Assembly: GCA_024742485.1 (NCBI GenBank)
Contig: JANSYK010000003.1
Span: 682,001-746,000, forward strand
Length of the DNA: 64,000 nucleotides
DNA from: Alphaproteobacteria bacterium
Lineage (GTDB): Bacteria; Pseudomonadota; Alphaproteobacteria; Rhizobiales; Rhizobiaceae
Direction: 5' to 3'
Shown: positions 26,169 to 36,462 of the stretch, one piece after another
Numbering within the stretch: position 1 is the stretch's first letter
Layout: the number at the start of each line of letters is the position of its first letter
Translations under genes and position numbers: made by a program
The notes under the pieces: model-generated
The model's input: only the letters and a program-made list of their open reading frames with translations
Databases searched by the model: none
Told to the model about the DNA's origin: nothing

Positions 26169-26462
26169 GTCGAAACGCCGGTGAAAACCGGTGTTAACCG
26201 ATGGAAATCCCAACTTATCCAGCTGAAGAGAGATAACAGCGCAAATTCGGGCTTTGCGACCGGGGTAAACCGTGTTAATGGCCGCAGCCATTGCTGCAAC
26301 CGGCGTCTTTCTCCGGGAGAGCAATCCCGAATAAGCGGGAAATCCACAGGCCCGCAATTTGCCGGGACGCAAGTGCCAATTATCAGGCACAGGAACTTGA
26401 TTGACTGACCGCATGCCGCTATCCAAGGCAATGCATAACGTATAGGGGTCGAGGATACCGAC
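26169..26462 (+). other. fabG-acpP spacer with a series of hairpins
   Basis: This 294-base gap has no gene. It opens with a 7-base stem capped by GAAA (26176-26193), followed by GCAGC-CATT-GCTGC near 26285, TCCCG with CGGGA (26325-26340) and GTGCC with GGCAC (26373-26390). A weak promoter, TTGATT (26397-26402) and TATCCA (26420-26425) with a 17-base spacer, could drive acpP on its own. That would fit the high ACP demand of the cell. Confidence 0.4.
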
Positions 26463-26699
26463 ATGAGCGATATCGCAGAACGCGTAAAAAATATTGTTGT
26501 CGAGCATCTTGGCGTTGACGCCGAGAAAGTGACAGAAGGTGCGAGCTTCATAGATGATCTTGGTGCAGACTCGCTCGACACTGTCGAATTGGTCATGGCC
26601 TTCGAAGAAGAGTTCGGTGTCGAAATTCCCGACGATGCCGCTGATACGATTTTGACTGTCGGTGATGCAGTCAAATATATCGGCAAATCCCAGAGCTGA
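26463..26699 (+). CDS. acpP: Acyl carrier protein
   Basis: Carries growing acyl chains on phosphopantetheine attached to Ser37 in the DSLDTVE motif (36-42). It has 78 residues, is acidic throughout and is a four-helix bundle. It starts at ATG 26463 with GAGGA upstream. It is among the most abundant proteins, which fits a separate promoter in the 294-base gap and the hairpin that follows. Confidence 0.98.
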   Translation: MSDIAERVKNIVVEHLGVDAEKVTEGASFIDDLGADSLDTVELVMAFEEEFGVEIPDDAADTILTVGDAVKYIGKSQS

Positions 26700-26710
26700 C
26701 TGCGATTGAT

Positions 26711-26727
26711 GGAACCGCTGCGGTTCC
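26711..26727 (+). other. Small hairpin after acpP
   Basis: GGAACCG and CGGTTCC form a perfect 7-base stem with loop CTG, 11 bases after the acpP stop. It may protect the 3' end of the acpP message; no T-run follows. Confidence 0.4.
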
Positions 26728-26774
26728 AGACCGACGATAGGCATGTGGCCTTCAGCTCTTAGAGACGACGTGCA

Positions 26775-26799
26775 ACAGCCCGGTATCGTTCCGGGCTGT
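26775..26799 (+). terminator. Terminator-like hairpin after acpP
   Basis: ACAGCCCGG (26775-26783) and CCGGGCTGT (26791-26799) form a 9-base stem with a 7-base loop, 75 bases past the acpP stop. The following ATACTATTACA is only moderately U-rich. It probably limits transcription into fabF so that ACP is made in excess. Confidence 0.6.
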
Positions 26800-26895
26800 A
26801 TACTATTACAGAGGCACTGCGGTTTGCCGGTAACGATCCATCGGTTTCATAGGACCCGATTGGAACGGAAGACGAGGCACTGAAGTGGGGACACC

Positions 26896-28158
26896 ATGAG
26901 GCGTGTTGTTATCACGGGAACCGGAATGGTTTCACCCCTCGGTGATGGCACCGAGGTAACGTGGAAACGATTGGTTGCCGGCGAAAACGCTGCAGCCAGA
27001 ATTCAGGAATTCGAAACGGAAGATCTCGCAGCAAAAATTGCTTGCAGGATTCCGGTCGGCGATGGTTCAGATGGCAGTTTCAATGCCGATCTTTACCAGC
27101 ATCCGAAAGAACAACGGAAAGTCGATCCATTCATAACTTACGCAATCGCAGCGGCCGACCACGCTCTGGCCGATGCTGACTGGGCTCCCCAAAGTGATGA
27201 GGACCAGATTGCGACCGGTGTTCTGATTGGATCGGGCATTGGTGGTCTTCAGGGTATCATCGATGCCGGAGACACCCTCCGCGAACGGGGCCCCCGGAGG
27301 GTCTCACCGTTTTTTATTCCGGGCCGTTTGATCAACCTGGCTTCCGGACAAGTGTCCATCAAGCACAAGCTGCGTGGTCCGAATCACGCGGTCGTCACCG
27401 CCTGTTCCACCGGCGCCCACGCCATTGGCGATGCGAGCCGCCTGATTGCATTGGGTGACGCGGACGTGATGGTTGCCGGAGGCGCCGAGTCGCCGATCTG
27501 TCGTATCGCAATGGCCGGGTTTGCGGCTTGCAAGGCACTGTCAACGGACTTCAATGACGATCCCAAACGCGCATCGCGTCCGTATGACGAAGCCCGGGAC
27601 GGGTTTGTCATGGGCGAGGGCGCCGGCATCGTCGTTCTGGAAGAACTTGAGCATGCCCAGGCTCGCGGTGCGAAGATTTATGCTGAGGTCATTGGTTACG
27701 GCTTGTCGGGCGATGCCTATCATATCACGGCACCGTCGGAGGATGGCGAGGGCGCCTATCGCTGTATGCAGTCGGCGATGAAGCGGGCGGGGATCACCGC
27801 GGCGGACATCGACTACATCAACGCACACGGCACATCGACGATGGCAGACACGATTGAACTGGCAGCGGTCGAAAGACTCGTCGGTGGGTCGGCTGCGTCA
27901 ATATCGATGTCATCGACGAAATCGGCCATCGGGCACTTGCTGGGTGCAGCTGGCGCCGTCGAAGCCATTTTCAGCGTTCTGGCGATCAGGGACAATGTGG
28001 CGCCGCCGACGCTCAACCTTGACAACCCATCGGTTGAAACACCAATTGACCTTGTGCCCAAGGTTGCAAGGCACCGCGAAGTCAATGTTGCATTGTCCAA
28101 TTCATTCGGTTTCGGGGGCACAAATGCGTCCCTTGTGTTGCGCCGGTTCGAAGGCTAG
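26896..28158 (+). CDS. fabF: 3-oxoacyl-ACP synthase II
   Basis: Condenses malonyl-ACP with acyl-ACP in chain elongation. The thiolase-fold triad is Cys170 (ACSTGAH), His311 (NAHGTST) and His347 (AIGHLLG), with the GFGGTN motif near the C-terminus. At 420 residues it is of normal length. It follows acpP after 196 bases with a hairpin between. The start ATG 26896 follows a GAAGTGGGG stretch. Confidence 0.96.
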   Translation: MRRVVITGTGMVSPLGDGTEVTWKRLVAGENAAARIQEFETEDLAAKIACRIPVGDGSDGSFNADLYQHPKEQRKVDPFITYAIAAADHALADADWAPQSDEDQIATGVLIGSGIGGLQGIIDAGDTLRERGPRRVSPFFIPGRLINLASGQVSIKHKLRGPNHAVVTACSTGAHAIGDASRLIALGDADVMVAGGAESPICRIAMAGFAACKALSTDFNDDPKRASRPYDEARDGFVMGEGAGIVVLEELEHAQARGAKIYAEVIGYGLSGDAYHITAPSEDGEGAYRCMQSAMKRAGITAADIDYINAHGTSTMADTIELAAVERLVGGSAASISMSSTKSAIGHLLGAAGAVEAIFSVLAIRDNVAPPTLNLDNPSVETPIDLVPKVARHREVNVALSNSFGFGGTNASLVLRRFEG

Positions 28159-28332
28159 ACCATATATCGCCGGGTCGAATCGTCCCGTCGAGACCACAGG
28201 TATAGCCGCTCGGTTGGGGCGGTTGCGCCGTGATGTTGTGTATTACATCGTTGGTCGACTGGCTTTCTGTCGCCACATTCGCCACCATAGTGGGCTCGCC
28301 TGACTGCTGTTTGTGAAATTTGAGGATTGATT

Positions 28333-29493
28333 GTGAGTGACCGCAGGTTTTCAGATGACGATATTGGGTTTGGGCGATCGAGCGGTAACGGACCCATCAT
28401 TCCGCAATCTGCGCGGCAAGCCCTGAAACCGGAAGAAGCCCCACAGCCACCCAAGCGGTCGGAACGGGCTCGCAGCCAGTTCGTCGTGTTCCTCAATTTC
28501 ATGATGTCCCTGGTGGTGTTTCTGGTGATTGCCGGCGCCGGTGCAGTCTATTTCGGATCCCTGCGCTTTGAAGAAGACGGTCCATTGGCCAGCAACACGA
28601 ACATTCTGGTGCGTGAGGGCGCCAGTGTGAGTGAAATTGCCAATGCGCTGGAACGGCGCAACGTGATAACCGATGCAAGGATTTTTCGCCTCGGTGTGCG
28701 CGCCTATATGCCGGATGATTCTCTCAAGGCGGGCGAATATGAAATCAAGGCCGGTTCATCCATGCATGATGTGATGGACCTGTTGCGGTCAGGAAAATCG
28801 ATCCTTCTCTCCGTGACGGTCGCGGAAGGACTATCGGTGAATCAGATTTTCAAGCGACTGGCCGATAACTCTGATTTAACTGGAGAATTGCCCGGGGAAT
28901 TGCCTCCGGAAGGGTCGCTTCGACCCGAGACATACAAATTCACGCGTGGAACGACACGGCAGGAAATCATCGACCAGATGGCGGCATCGCAGCAGACACT
29001 TGTCGACCAGATCTGGGCACGACGTCGGGCTGACCTGCCGATCGAGACAAAGGAAGAATTCGTCACTCTTGCATCCATCGTCGAAAAGGAAACCGGTCGC
29101 GCTGATGAACGGTCGCTTGTGGCGTCCGTGTTTCTTAACCGTCTGGAACGAGGTATGCGGCTGCAATCTGACCCGACAATCATCTATGGATTGTTCGGCG
29201 GCGAGGGAAAACCGGCCGACCGGCCAATCTACCGGTCCGATATCGACAAGCCGACACCCTATAACACCTACGTCATTGACGGGCTGCCGCCCACACCGAT
29301 TGCCAATCCCGGCCGTGCCGCTCTGGAAGCGGTTGCCAACCCCTCACAAACAAACAATGTTTACTTCGTGGCGGATGGCACAGGTGGCCACGTATTTGCT
29401 GAAACTCTCGACCAGCACAACGCGAATGTGAGACGCTGGCGCAAGATCGAAGCCGATCGTGCGAAGGAAAGGGAAGCGGCAAAAGATCAATAG
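28333..29493 (+). CDS. mltG: Endolytic murein transglycosylase MltG
   Basis: Cuts nascent glycan strands and so sets their length in the inner-membrane-bound division and elongation complexes. A cytosolic N-terminus of about 50 residues leads to one membrane segment (about 50-75) and a periplasmic YceG domain. The catalytic Glu lies in ASIVEKETGR near residue 251. The chosen start is GTG 28333, with GAGGA at a good distance. Its place after fabF and before yicC and gmk is usual in Hyphomicrobiales. A proline-rich stretch precedes the membrane anchor. Confidence 0.93.
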   Translation: MSDRRFSDDDIGFGRSSGNGPIIPQSARQALKPEEAPQPPKRSERARSQFVVFLNFMMSLVVFLVIAGAGAVYFGSLRFEEDGPLASNTNILVREGASVSEIANALERRNVITDARIFRLGVRAYMPDDSLKAGEYEIKAGSSMHDVMDLLRSGKSILLSVTVAEGLSVNQIFKRLADNSDLTGELPGELPPEGSLRPETYKFTRGTTRQEIIDQMAASQQTLVDQIWARRRADLPIETKEEFVTLASIVEKETGRADERSLVASVFLNRLERGMRLQSDPTIIYGLFGGEGKPADRPIYRSDIDKPTPYNTYVIDGLPPTPIANPGRAALEAVANPSQTNNVYFVADGTGGHVFAETLDQHNANVRRWRKIEADRAKEREAAKDQ

Positions 29494-29537
29494 GCCGAAA
29501 CGGCCAGGGGCGGCATCCAATTGCGGAGGGAGCGGTT

Positions 29538-30425
29538 GTGGCACTGCAATCGATGACGGGGTTTGCCCGTGGTGAGGGAGCGGTCGGATCGTTTCGCTGG
29601 GCATGGGAACTCAGATCGGTGAATGGCCGCGGACTGGACCTGCGTGTTCGAGTGCCGACCGGATACGACAAAATTGAACCGATCGCTCGCAAGGCCGCTT
29701 CCAAGGCTTTTCAAAGAGGCAATATTCAAATCTCCCTTACCGTGTCGCGTGACGAATCACAGGCACGCCCGACAGTGAACGAAGAGTCTCTCAACGCAGT
29801 TGTCGCTGCGGCTGAGGAACTGGCGAAGCGCATCGGGTCCGGTCCGCCGACCGTTGATGGATTGCTGAACATCCGAGGCGTGCTCGAGTTCAATGAACCG
29901 GCAATGGACCCTGAAACTGCGCGGATTGAGGAAGCTGCCCTGTTTGACGGCCTGAAAACGGCCGTTGCTGATCTTGCTGCCATGCGGTCATCGGAAGGTG
30001 AAAAGATCGGCGCGCTCCTGCTGGACCATGTGGTGGGCATTGAGGCGTTGATCGAGCGTGTCGAATCTGATCCATCCCGGACACCTGCCGCGATCGTAAA
30101 GCGCCTTGAGCAACAGGTCCGCATGCTTCTGGATGCCAACGCAGATTTTGACGCCGACCGGCTGCACATGGAGGCGGCCATATTGGCGGCCAAGGCCGAT
30201 CTGCGTGAGGAAATCGACCGCCTGACGGTCCATGCGGCCGCATGTCGCGATCTGCTGAGGGACGGTGGTCCGATTGGCCGAAGGCTTGATTTTCTGGCTC
30301 AGGAATTCAACAGGGAAACCAATACAATATGCTCCAAATCAAATGCCGCGTCCGTGACGTCGGCGGGGTTGGAGTTGAAGGTTCTGATCGATCAGTTCCG
30401 CGAACAGGTTCAGAATCTGGAGTAA
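29538..30425 (+). CDS. YicC family endoribonuclease
   Basis: YicC proteins are hexameric endoribonucleases that degrade small RNAs; E. coli YicC acts on RyhB. The N-terminus [13 protein letters not shown] and the C-terminal [23 protein letters not shown] are the family signatures. The length of 295 residues is normal. It starts at GTG 29538 with GGAGGGAG upstream. It precedes gmk by 4 bases, a conserved link also seen in E. coli-like genomes. Confidence 0.93.
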   Translation: MALQSMTGFARGEGAVGSFRWAWELRSVNGRGLDLRVRVPTGYDKIEPIARKAASKAFQRGNIQISLTVSRDESQARPTVNEESLNAVVAAAEELAKRIGSGPPTVDGLLNIRGVLEFNEPAMDPETARIEEAALFDGLKTAVADLAAMRSSEGEKIGALLLDHVVGIEALIERVESDPSRTPAAIVKRLEQQVRMLLDANADFDADRLHMEAAILAAKADLREEIDRLTVHAAACRDLLRDGGPIGRRLDFLAQEFNRETNTICSKSNAASVTSAGLELKVLIDQFREQVQNLE

Positions 30426-30429
30426 TGCC

Positions 30430-31092
30430 ATGGCATCGGGTGCGAATGCGTCATCAACAATAAAACGACGTGGGCTGATGTTGGTGCTTTCCTCTCCGTC
30501 AGGCGCCGGGAAATCAACCATCGCCCGCAATCTCCTGGAAAACGACGATGAATTCAGTCTCTCGGTGAGTGTGACGACTCGGACGCGGCGTGGCAGTGAA
30601 ATTGACGGCGTCCATTATCACTTCCTGTCCGATGTTGAATTTCGACGGCTGCGCGACACCGATGCGCTTCTGGAATGGGCCGAGGTGCACGGCAACTACT
30701 ATGGAACGCCGCGCGAGCCCGTGGAGGTCGCCATGGCCGGAGGGCGCGATATGCTCTTCGATATCGACTGGCAGGGGGCTGCACAATTGCAAGACAAAAT
30801 GTCCGCTGATGTGGTCTCCGTGTTTATTTTGCCGCCCTCGCTAACCGAGTTGAAGTCACGATTGCAGCGGCGCGCCGAGGATACGACGCAGGTTATTGAC
30901 ACGCGCCTCGCCAATTCGCGGGAAGAGATGGAACATTGGCTGGACTACGACTATGTGGTCATTAATGACGATCTTGACCGTGCCTATACGGCCGTGCGCG
31001 CCATCGTGCAGGCGGAGAGGTTGAGGCGAGACCGGAGACCGGGTTTGTTCGATTTCGTGGCCGGTCTGCTCGATGAGAATTTGGATCCGTAA
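30430..31092 (+). CDS. gmk: Guanylate kinase
   Basis: Phosphorylates GMP to GDP. The P-loop [10 protein letters not shown] lies at 21-30, the GMP-binding region includes [17 protein letters not shown], and the lid domain follows. The 220-residue length is normal. It ends the long plus-strand fab-mltG-yicC-gmk block and converges on rsmA, with only 28 bases between stops and no clear terminator. Confidence 0.96.
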   Translation: MASGANASSTIKRRGLMLVLSSPSGAGKSTIARNLLENDDEFSLSVSVTTRTRRGSEIDGVHYHFLSDVEFRRLRDTDALLEWAEVHGNYYGTPREPVEVAMAGGRDMLFDIDWQGAAQLQDKMSADVVSVFILPPSLTELKSRLQRRAEDTTQVIDTRLANSREEMEHWLDYDYVVINDDLDRAYTAVRAIVQAERLRRDRRPGLFDFVAGLLDENLDP

Positions 31093-31120
31093 TTGATCCG
31101 ATCCATCGAGAAGAGCATCA

Positions 31121-31966
31121 TCATGGAGCCGACATTTGCTCCACAGCATTGGCCAGATCGCAGAATTCCTTGATTTCAAGTGTCTCGGCCCGCCGTTGCG
31201 GATCGATCCCGCAGGCACTCAGCAACGGCTCTCCCCCGAGTGACTTGAGGCTCTGTCGCAGCATCTTGCGGCGTTGTCCGAAGGCCGCCTGAGTAACCAT
31301 GGAAAGCGCCTTCGCCTCACAGGAATAAGGCGTTTTGCGGGGTATCAGGTGAACCACGCTAGACGTCACTTTCGGAGGCGGAGTGAAAGCCTGTGGTGGC
31401 ACGTCGAAGGCAATGCGGGATTCCGTGCGCCATCCAGCCAGAACACCAAGACGGCCATAGGCACTGGATCCGGGCAGGGCGACAATCCGCTGTCCCACTT
31501 CCTTTTGGAACATCAGCGTTAGCGATTGAAAATATGGAGGCCACGGTTCCGTGAGCAACCAGTTCACAAGCAATTGCGTGCCGACATTATAGGGCAGGTT
31601 GGCAATAATCTTGATCGTCTGGCCACCAGCGATTGCAGCGAAATCGACTTTCAGCGCATCGCCCTCGATAATGTCCAGCCGACCGGGATAGTGCTCGGCG
31701 ATCTCCGCCAAGGCCGGCAAGCAGCGGCTATCACGTTCGATCGCGACCACTTTCTGCGCACCATTGGCCAACAGAGCGCGGGTCAGGCCGCCCGGACCCG
31801 GACCAACCTCCAGCACTGTGCTGTTGTCGAGTGGCCCTCCCGTCAGCGCGATCTTCTGCGTGAGATTAAGATCAAGCAGAAAATTCTGACCAAGCGACTT
31901 TCTGGGTTCAAGTCCGTGCCTGGCAATCACATCGCGCAACGGAGGCAATCCGTCAATGGCCGCCAT
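31121..31966 (-). CDS. rsmA: 16S rRNA dimethyladenosine transferase
   Basis: Methylates two adjacent adenines near the 3' end of 16S rRNA, a late step in 30S assembly. The SAM motif is [10 protein letters not shown] (51-60), preceded by the LGQNFLLD motif, with NLPYNVG as the catalytic motif IV. The start is ATG 31966, which overlaps the pdxA stop by 14 bases. A longer frame to 32104 would lie inside pdxA. With about 281 residues it is normal for KsgA. pdxA-rsmA coupling is conserved widely. Confidence 0.95.
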   Translation of the reverse strand: MAAIDGLPPLRDVIARHGLEPRKSLGQNFLLDLNLTQKIALTGGPLDNSTVLEVGPGPGGLTRALLANGAQKVVAIERDSRCLPALAEIAEHYPGRLDIIEGDALKVDFAAIAGGQTIKIIANLPYNVGTQLLVNWLLTEPWPPYFQSLTLMFQKEVGQRIVALPGSSAYGRLGVLAGWRTESRIAFDVPPQAFTPPPKVTSSVVHLIPRKTPYSCEAKALSMVTQAAFGQRRKMLRQSLKSLGGEPLLSACGIDPQRRAETLEIKEFCDLANAVEQMSAP

Positions 31967-33005
31967 TGGGATTGCCTTCCGCATCCACGCGCCCGGATGC
32001 CAGGCTTCTCGCCAGTCGCATGGCTGCGACAAGGCTGTCTGTGCGTGCCAATCCGCTGCCCGCCAAGTCGAATGCCGTCCCATGATCGGGCGAAGTGCGA
32101 ACAAACGGCAATCCGAGGGTCACATTCACCGTTTTGTCGAAGTCCAGAGCCTTGGCGGGGATAAGCGCCTGATCGTGATACATGCAGATGGCCGCATCAT
32201 AGCGGTGGCGCGCCTCCTCATGAAACATCGTATCCGCCGGGTGCGGGCCGGTTGCCGCGATACCCTCGGCTTTGAGGTGGCTGACAGCGGGCAAGATAAT
32301 GTCTTGATCTTCATCTCCCAGCGCACGGGATTCTCCGGCATGCGGGTTCAGTCCCGCCAAAGACAATCTTGGCTCGGAAATTCCAAAACGCGATTTCAGA
32401 TCAGCGGCTACGATTTGACTGGTTGCGATGATTTCATCGGCTGTAATCCGGAGGTGAACGTCGCGCAGGGCGATATGGATCGTGACGGGAACCGCGCGCA
32501 ATCTTGGCCCGGCGAGCATCATCACCGGTTTGACCGATTTTCCGGTGTGTCGTGCCGCAAGCTCGGCGAGAAACTCCGTGTGCCCTGGAAATGTAAAGCC
32601 GCTATCGTAGAGTTGCGCTTTGGCGATGGGGTTCGTGACCACAGCCGCAGCCTTTCCAGCGATGGTCAAATCGACCGCCCGTTCGATCGATTCGATGATT
32701 GCCGCAGCATTGTCTCGATTTGGTGCACCAGGATTTGCTCTCACTTTGTTGGACAGAGGGGCAATCGGGAACGTCCCGTCAATTATCCGGGACGGCTCCG
32801 AGGGGTCCACCTCGACGATCTTCAGGTCATAGCCAAGTCGGCGTGCGCGGTCATGATACAGTGCGGGACAGGCATGGACCACAAAGCCGCGGCGGTCGTC
32901 CGGATGTAGCTCTTGCCACATCGCCATTGTGATGTCCGGACCAATTCCCGCCGGGTCCCCCATGGTGATGGCAAGGGGCAGTCTGTCGCAATCGTCTGGA
33001 TCCAT
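31953..33005 (-). CDS. pdxA: 4-hydroxythreonine-4-phosphate dehydrogenase
   Basis: A step of pyridoxal phosphate synthesis: NAD-dependent oxidation of 4-phosphohydroxy-threonine. The N-terminal [13 protein letters not shown] is the PdxA signature, with [10 protein letters not shown] as one metal-binding stretch and [13 protein letters not shown] another. Start ATG 33005 is used; a GTG at 33023 would begin just after the surA stop, and no ribosome site decides. At about 350 residues it is slightly longer than E. coli PdxA (329). It lies between surA and rsmA, as in E. coli. Confidence 0.93.
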   Translation of the reverse strand: MDPDDCDRLPLAITMGDPAGIGPDITMAMWQELHPDDRRGFVVHACPALYHDRARRLGYDLKIVEVDPSEPSRIIDGTFPIAPLSNKVRANPGAPNRDNAAAIIESIERAVDLTIAGKAAAVVTNPIAKAQLYDSGFTFPGHTEFLAELAARHTGKSVKPVMMLAGPRLRAVPVTIHIALRDVHLRITADEIIATSQIVAADLKSRFGISEPRLSLAGLNPHAGESRALGDEDQDIILPAVSHLKAEGIAATGPHPADTMFHEEARHRYDAAICMYHDQALIPAKALDFDKTVNVTLGLPFVRTSPDHGTAFDLAGSGLARTDSLVAAMRLARSLASGRVDAEGNPNGGH

Positions 33006-33023
33006 GGCGGCGGCCCGGTGCAC

Positions 33024-33980
33024 CTACCGGCGAGAAATCCGGGCCTGTTTGCGCAACTCGTCCAGATACTTCTTTTCGTTGGCTCCGCCACCTTGGTTGT
33101 TTTGCGAAGCCTCCGAACGAAATACCATTTCTGCCGCAAGGTCGTCTGACACCTGCTTGCTGGAGCAGATGGCAAGAAACTCGACGCCGCGATCGGTTAC
33201 CCGTGTGCTGGTCGTTCTTCCCTCTGATGTCTTTTCAACCAATGGCTTCCAGTCTCGGGGCAGGGCCGGCTGCATCACTCGCCCAAGATCAATGACGGAA
33301 ACGTCTCTCAGCCCCTTGGCCAGTTGCCGCGTCGAATCGCAACTCACGAAGCGTCCGCGCATTTGATCTGCTTCACGTTTGCGCTTGCTCAGTATGGAAT
33401 TCCGTTTCGATTTGGGGACGACGAAAACCACCTGCTGAAGGATGTATTCCGTCGTTGACGGTTTTTCTCCGCCGAGTTCCAGCATCTTCGATACCAGTTC
33501 TTCCGTACTCATTTTTCCCTGGGAGCCATATCGCGCGGTGACAACGCGCGGCCAGGACATCTGTACTCGAATAAATTGCTTGAAATGATCAGCACCGACT
33601 CCAGCCTGGCTGAGAACCTGTGACATTTGCTTGGTGGACAGTTTGTTCGACTTGGCAAACCGGGCGAAAGACTGATTGACTTGCGCATCGGAAACAATCG
33701 CGCGCAGTCGCCGTGCCTCGCTCATTTTGATCGCTTCCTCGATCAGTTGATCCTCGGCCTGCTTGCGGAGGTTTCCCTTGGTCCGCTGCAGGCGCAACAA
33801 CTTGGTGCGGCGATCGATATCGCCCGTGGTGATGACTGTCTTGTTGACGACGATCGCAATCTTGTTCGCGTATGTCGGCGACGTTCCCGCGACCAGTGTG
33901 GCAGCAAGCATTGTGCATAACGCCAGCAAGATCACCCGAAAACGACCGGCAATCTGGTCTGTCACTCGGCTACCATTCAT
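33024..33980 (-). CDS. SurA-like periplasmic chaperone
   Basis: An outer-membrane protein chaperone candidate of 318 residues. A signal peptide (about 14-38) is followed by the SurA N-terminal domain with IAIVVNKTVITTGDIDRR near 43. The parvulin-type region (about 180-290) is weakly conserved, and no confident peptidyl-prolyl isomerase active site is visible, unlike E. coli SurA with two such domains. Position between lptD and pdxA matches the E. coli order lptD-surA-pdxA-rsmA, which supports the name. Start ATG 33980; the basic, low-complexity C-terminus ends QARISRR. Confidence 0.85.
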   Translation of the reverse strand: MNGSRVTDQIAGRFRVILLALCTMLAATLVAGTSPTYANKIAIVVNKTVITTGDIDRRTKLLRLQRTKGNLRKQAEDQLIEEAIKMSEARRLRAIVSDAQVNQSFARFAKSNKLSTKQMSQVLSQAGVGADHFKQFIRVQMSWPRVVTARYGSQGKMSTEELVSKMLELGGEKPSTTEYILQQVVFVVPKSKRNSILSKRKREADQMRGRFVSCDSTRQLAKGLRDVSVIDLGRVMQPALPRDWKPLVEKTSEGRTTSTRVTDRGVEFLAICSSKQVSDDLAAEMVFRSEASQNNQGGGANEKKYLDELRKQARISRR

Positions 33981-34119
33981 AGTCTGATTCCCTGATGCGG
34001 CCTGTAATTCATCTTCGCAAATCTCTCAATATGCGTAAATCCCATTGCCTTGGGGCAAAATGATGGCCTTCGCGTGCGGCGACCTTCAGATCGAACGAGA
34101 GACAAGTTGCACGACGATC

Positions 34120-36462
34120 CTAGCTGTCTTCTTCTACGAACTCGGACAGATCATTGCTGCCGAAACCGATGTCACCAAGTGTCCTGAGGCTAATCGAGAC
34201 ACCGAAACTCTGATCGATGGCCTGATTGCTGTCGCGGGTCTGCGAGTAGGTAAAGCTGATGTCAAAGCACTCGTCGTGATAGCCCATGCCGACCCTGCTG
34301 TTGAACAGGAGGCTGTTTTCGATGTCGTATTTGACAGATCCAAAGGCCCGCCAATATTCGGCAAACTTGATTGACGCGGATCCACTGATCTCGTTTCGCA
34401 TCGACGTCGATCCGTAACCGGGTTGCGGTTGCACGGTTGTGTGGGCGATGGTCGTGCTGAATACCGAATTACTATAGGAAGTCCCAAGATCTGACCGCTG
34501 CAGTTGAAATGTCGATTCATCGAACCGACCCTCGGCGATGAAGGAAAATCCGATTGGAAGGTCAACACCAACACTACCGACATAGTCGGAGCGGCTGGTT
34601 TCAAGCCCGGAACTGGCGCCAACATTAACAAGGTCCTGCGTTCCAAACGAGTTCAGGCCGGCAATCTGGTAGGATTGACCAAATATACCACGAAGCGACA
34701 CACCGTTCTGAAACGTTCCGGTGTAGCGAACACCAAGATTGGCGCGTGTCCCGCCTTCTATACGGTCATATCCGGAAAATTTGTCTCTTTCAAAGAGCGT
34801 GCTCGCGTCGAAAACCAGGCTCTGCGCATCCTCATTGGGCAGCCCGCCGGGCTCTTGTTCATCGGGCCGGACCCAGATCTGACCGATAGGTTCGATGATA
34901 TGTGAAGCGCCGGGGGTCAACACCTGAACGGGATAGCGCGCTTCCAGCCCTGCTGTCAGCATGCCGCGTTCGACTGTGCTTTCTGTTGTCAGGGGGCCTG
35001 TGTAACCGGCCGGAGAGACAATATCCAGGAAATTGATGTCACCGCGCGCTGCAAGAAGTGGTGTAACAAGCAGCCCACTTGGCGTCACGACGGTCCGCTG
35101 CCACTCGAGTTCCGCCGTCAACCGCGTATTGTTGCCCTCGACACCGCGGTACCGGTCATTGGTGGTATCATTCTCAGCCGCGCGTCGCGTGAGGCTGAGA
35201 ACATTCATGTCGAGATTGAGTTCTCCGCCGGCAACGGGTTGCTCGAATGTGCGCGAATAGTCGAGTGACGGATGTACCACCGGTTGCTGACCTTCGGCGA
35301 CGCTTGTCGGACTGGTCGATTGCACATCAAAATAAAAGGCCTGAAGATCGAAGTAATTTCGACCAGACAAGCCTCTCAAATAGGCTGTGGAAACCTGTGT
35401 TACCGCGCTGTATCCGGCAATAGAGTATGTATTGGAGAAACTGTTGTCGCTTTGCAGCATCCCCTTCCAGCCAAATGCCCAACGGGGATTGATCTTGAAA
35501 TGACCTTCCGTTCCAACCATGCCTCGGGTGTTTTTGGTGGAATCAATTGTACCGGCGCTGAAACTCTCCGGTGACATCTGGCTAATGCCCGCGACACGGA
35601 CACTGAAACTGCCATTTGCAAACTTTCTACGGAATTCAGCCTCTGCCAGAAAACCTTGCTGTGTGTAACCGGTGACCGCGATCGTCATGTCATAATGCGG
35701 ATTCAGAGCGAGGTAGTAGGGAACCCTCAGGCTGTAACCCAGTTCAGCCGCATAGCCGAAAGCCGGGATAAGAAAACCGCTCTTGCGTTTGACCGTGTGA
35801 TCGGGAACCGTCAGGAACGGCACCCAGGCGATAGGCATGCCGAACAATTCAAATCGTGCGCGCTCGAGTCGAATGGTCTTGGTCTTGCCGTCCCTGACAA
35901 CCCTGCGGGCTTTCACCTGCCAGAGAGGCGCCTTTTTGGGATTGTCCTCACAAATTTCGCAGGCAGTATAGACGCCATTGTTGAAGGTGGTCCGTTCACC
36001 GCCGTCCCGCTGGGCGCTATCGGCGACGATTCGCGTATTGTCAGGTGTCTCGATGCGCAGCGAATTGATGAATCCATCGGCGAAGTCGTCAGTGACATCG
36101 AGTTCCTGAGCGTAGACGCGATTGCCATCCGGTTCGATCATTTCGATATCGCCATAGGCTTTGAGGCGTCCGGTGCGCTGATCGTAGACAAGCTTGTGGG
36201 CGACCATCTGGTAGCCGTCATATTCAACCTGGACACCACCGGTTGCCGTGACGGTCTCTGCATCCTGGTTGAAGGTCAGTTGCCGGGCTGTCAGCAGCAG
36301 TTTTGCATCCGGATTGGTGGCCAGATCAATGCCATCCGACTCCGCGACGACCTGGGCGGAAACCGGCGTCATGAGCGCGCCAAGAGAAACCCCCGTGGTC
36401 AGAACAACGACCAAACCTGCGATACGCAACGCATTATTTTCGCAGCACGTCGCCAGACCCAC
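34120..36462 (-). CDS. lptD: LPS assembly protein LptD
   Basis: The outer-membrane beta-barrel that inserts LPS into the outer leaflet with LptE. A signal peptide ends near SAQ, followed by an OstA/LptA-like N-terminal domain (LLTARQLTFNQDAETVTATGG). A long barrel domain has alternating aromatic strands and ends in NDLSEFVEEDS. The start is GTG 36462, overlapping the lptG stop (TAGTG) with AGGAGG 7 bases upstream. An ATG at 36528 would lie inside lptG. With 780 residues it is normal. A CEIC pair in the N-terminal part may form a disulfide. Confidence 0.94.
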   Translation of the reverse strand: MGLATCCENNALRIAGLVVVLTTGVSLGALMTPVSAQVVAESDGIDLATNPDAKLLLTARQLTFNQDAETVTATGGVQVEYDGYQMVAHKLVYDQRTGRLKAYGDIEMIEPDGNRVYAQELDVTDDFADGFINSLRIETPDNTRIVADSAQRDGGERTTFNNGVYTACEICEDNPKKAPLWQVKARRVVRDGKTKTIRLERARFELFGMPIAWVPFLTVPDHTVKRKSGFLIPAFGYAAELGYSLRVPYYLALNPHYDMTIAVTGYTQQGFLAEAEFRRKFANGSFSVRVAGISQMSPESFSAGTIDSTKNTRGMVGTEGHFKINPRWAFGWKGMLQSDNSFSNTYSIAGYSAVTQVSTAYLRGLSGRNYFDLQAFYFDVQSTSPTSVAEGQQPVVHPSLDYSRTFEQPVAGGELNLDMNVLSLTRRAAENDTTNDRYRGVEGNNTRLTAELEWQRTVVTPSGLLVTPLLAARGDINFLDIVSPAGYTGPLTTESTVERGMLTAGLEARYPVQVLTPGASHIIEPIGQIWVRPDEQEPGGLPNEDAQSLVFDASTLFERDKFSGYDRIEGGTRANLGVRYTGTFQNGVSLRGIFGQSYQIAGLNSFGTQDLVNVGASSGLETSRSDYVGSVGVDLPIGFSFIAEGRFDESTFQLQRSDLGTSYSNSVFSTTIAHTTVQPQPGYGSTSMRNEISGSASIKFAEYWRAFGSVKYDIENSLLFNSRVGMGYHDECFDISFTYSQTRDSNQAIDQSFGVSISLRTLGDIGFGSNDLSEFVEEDS

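Noticed and set aside
25647-26744. Minus-strand frame of 365 codons over fabG and acpP
   Set aside because: It crosses two conserved genes on the other strand and the spacer between them, with no domain. Long shadow frames are common here.
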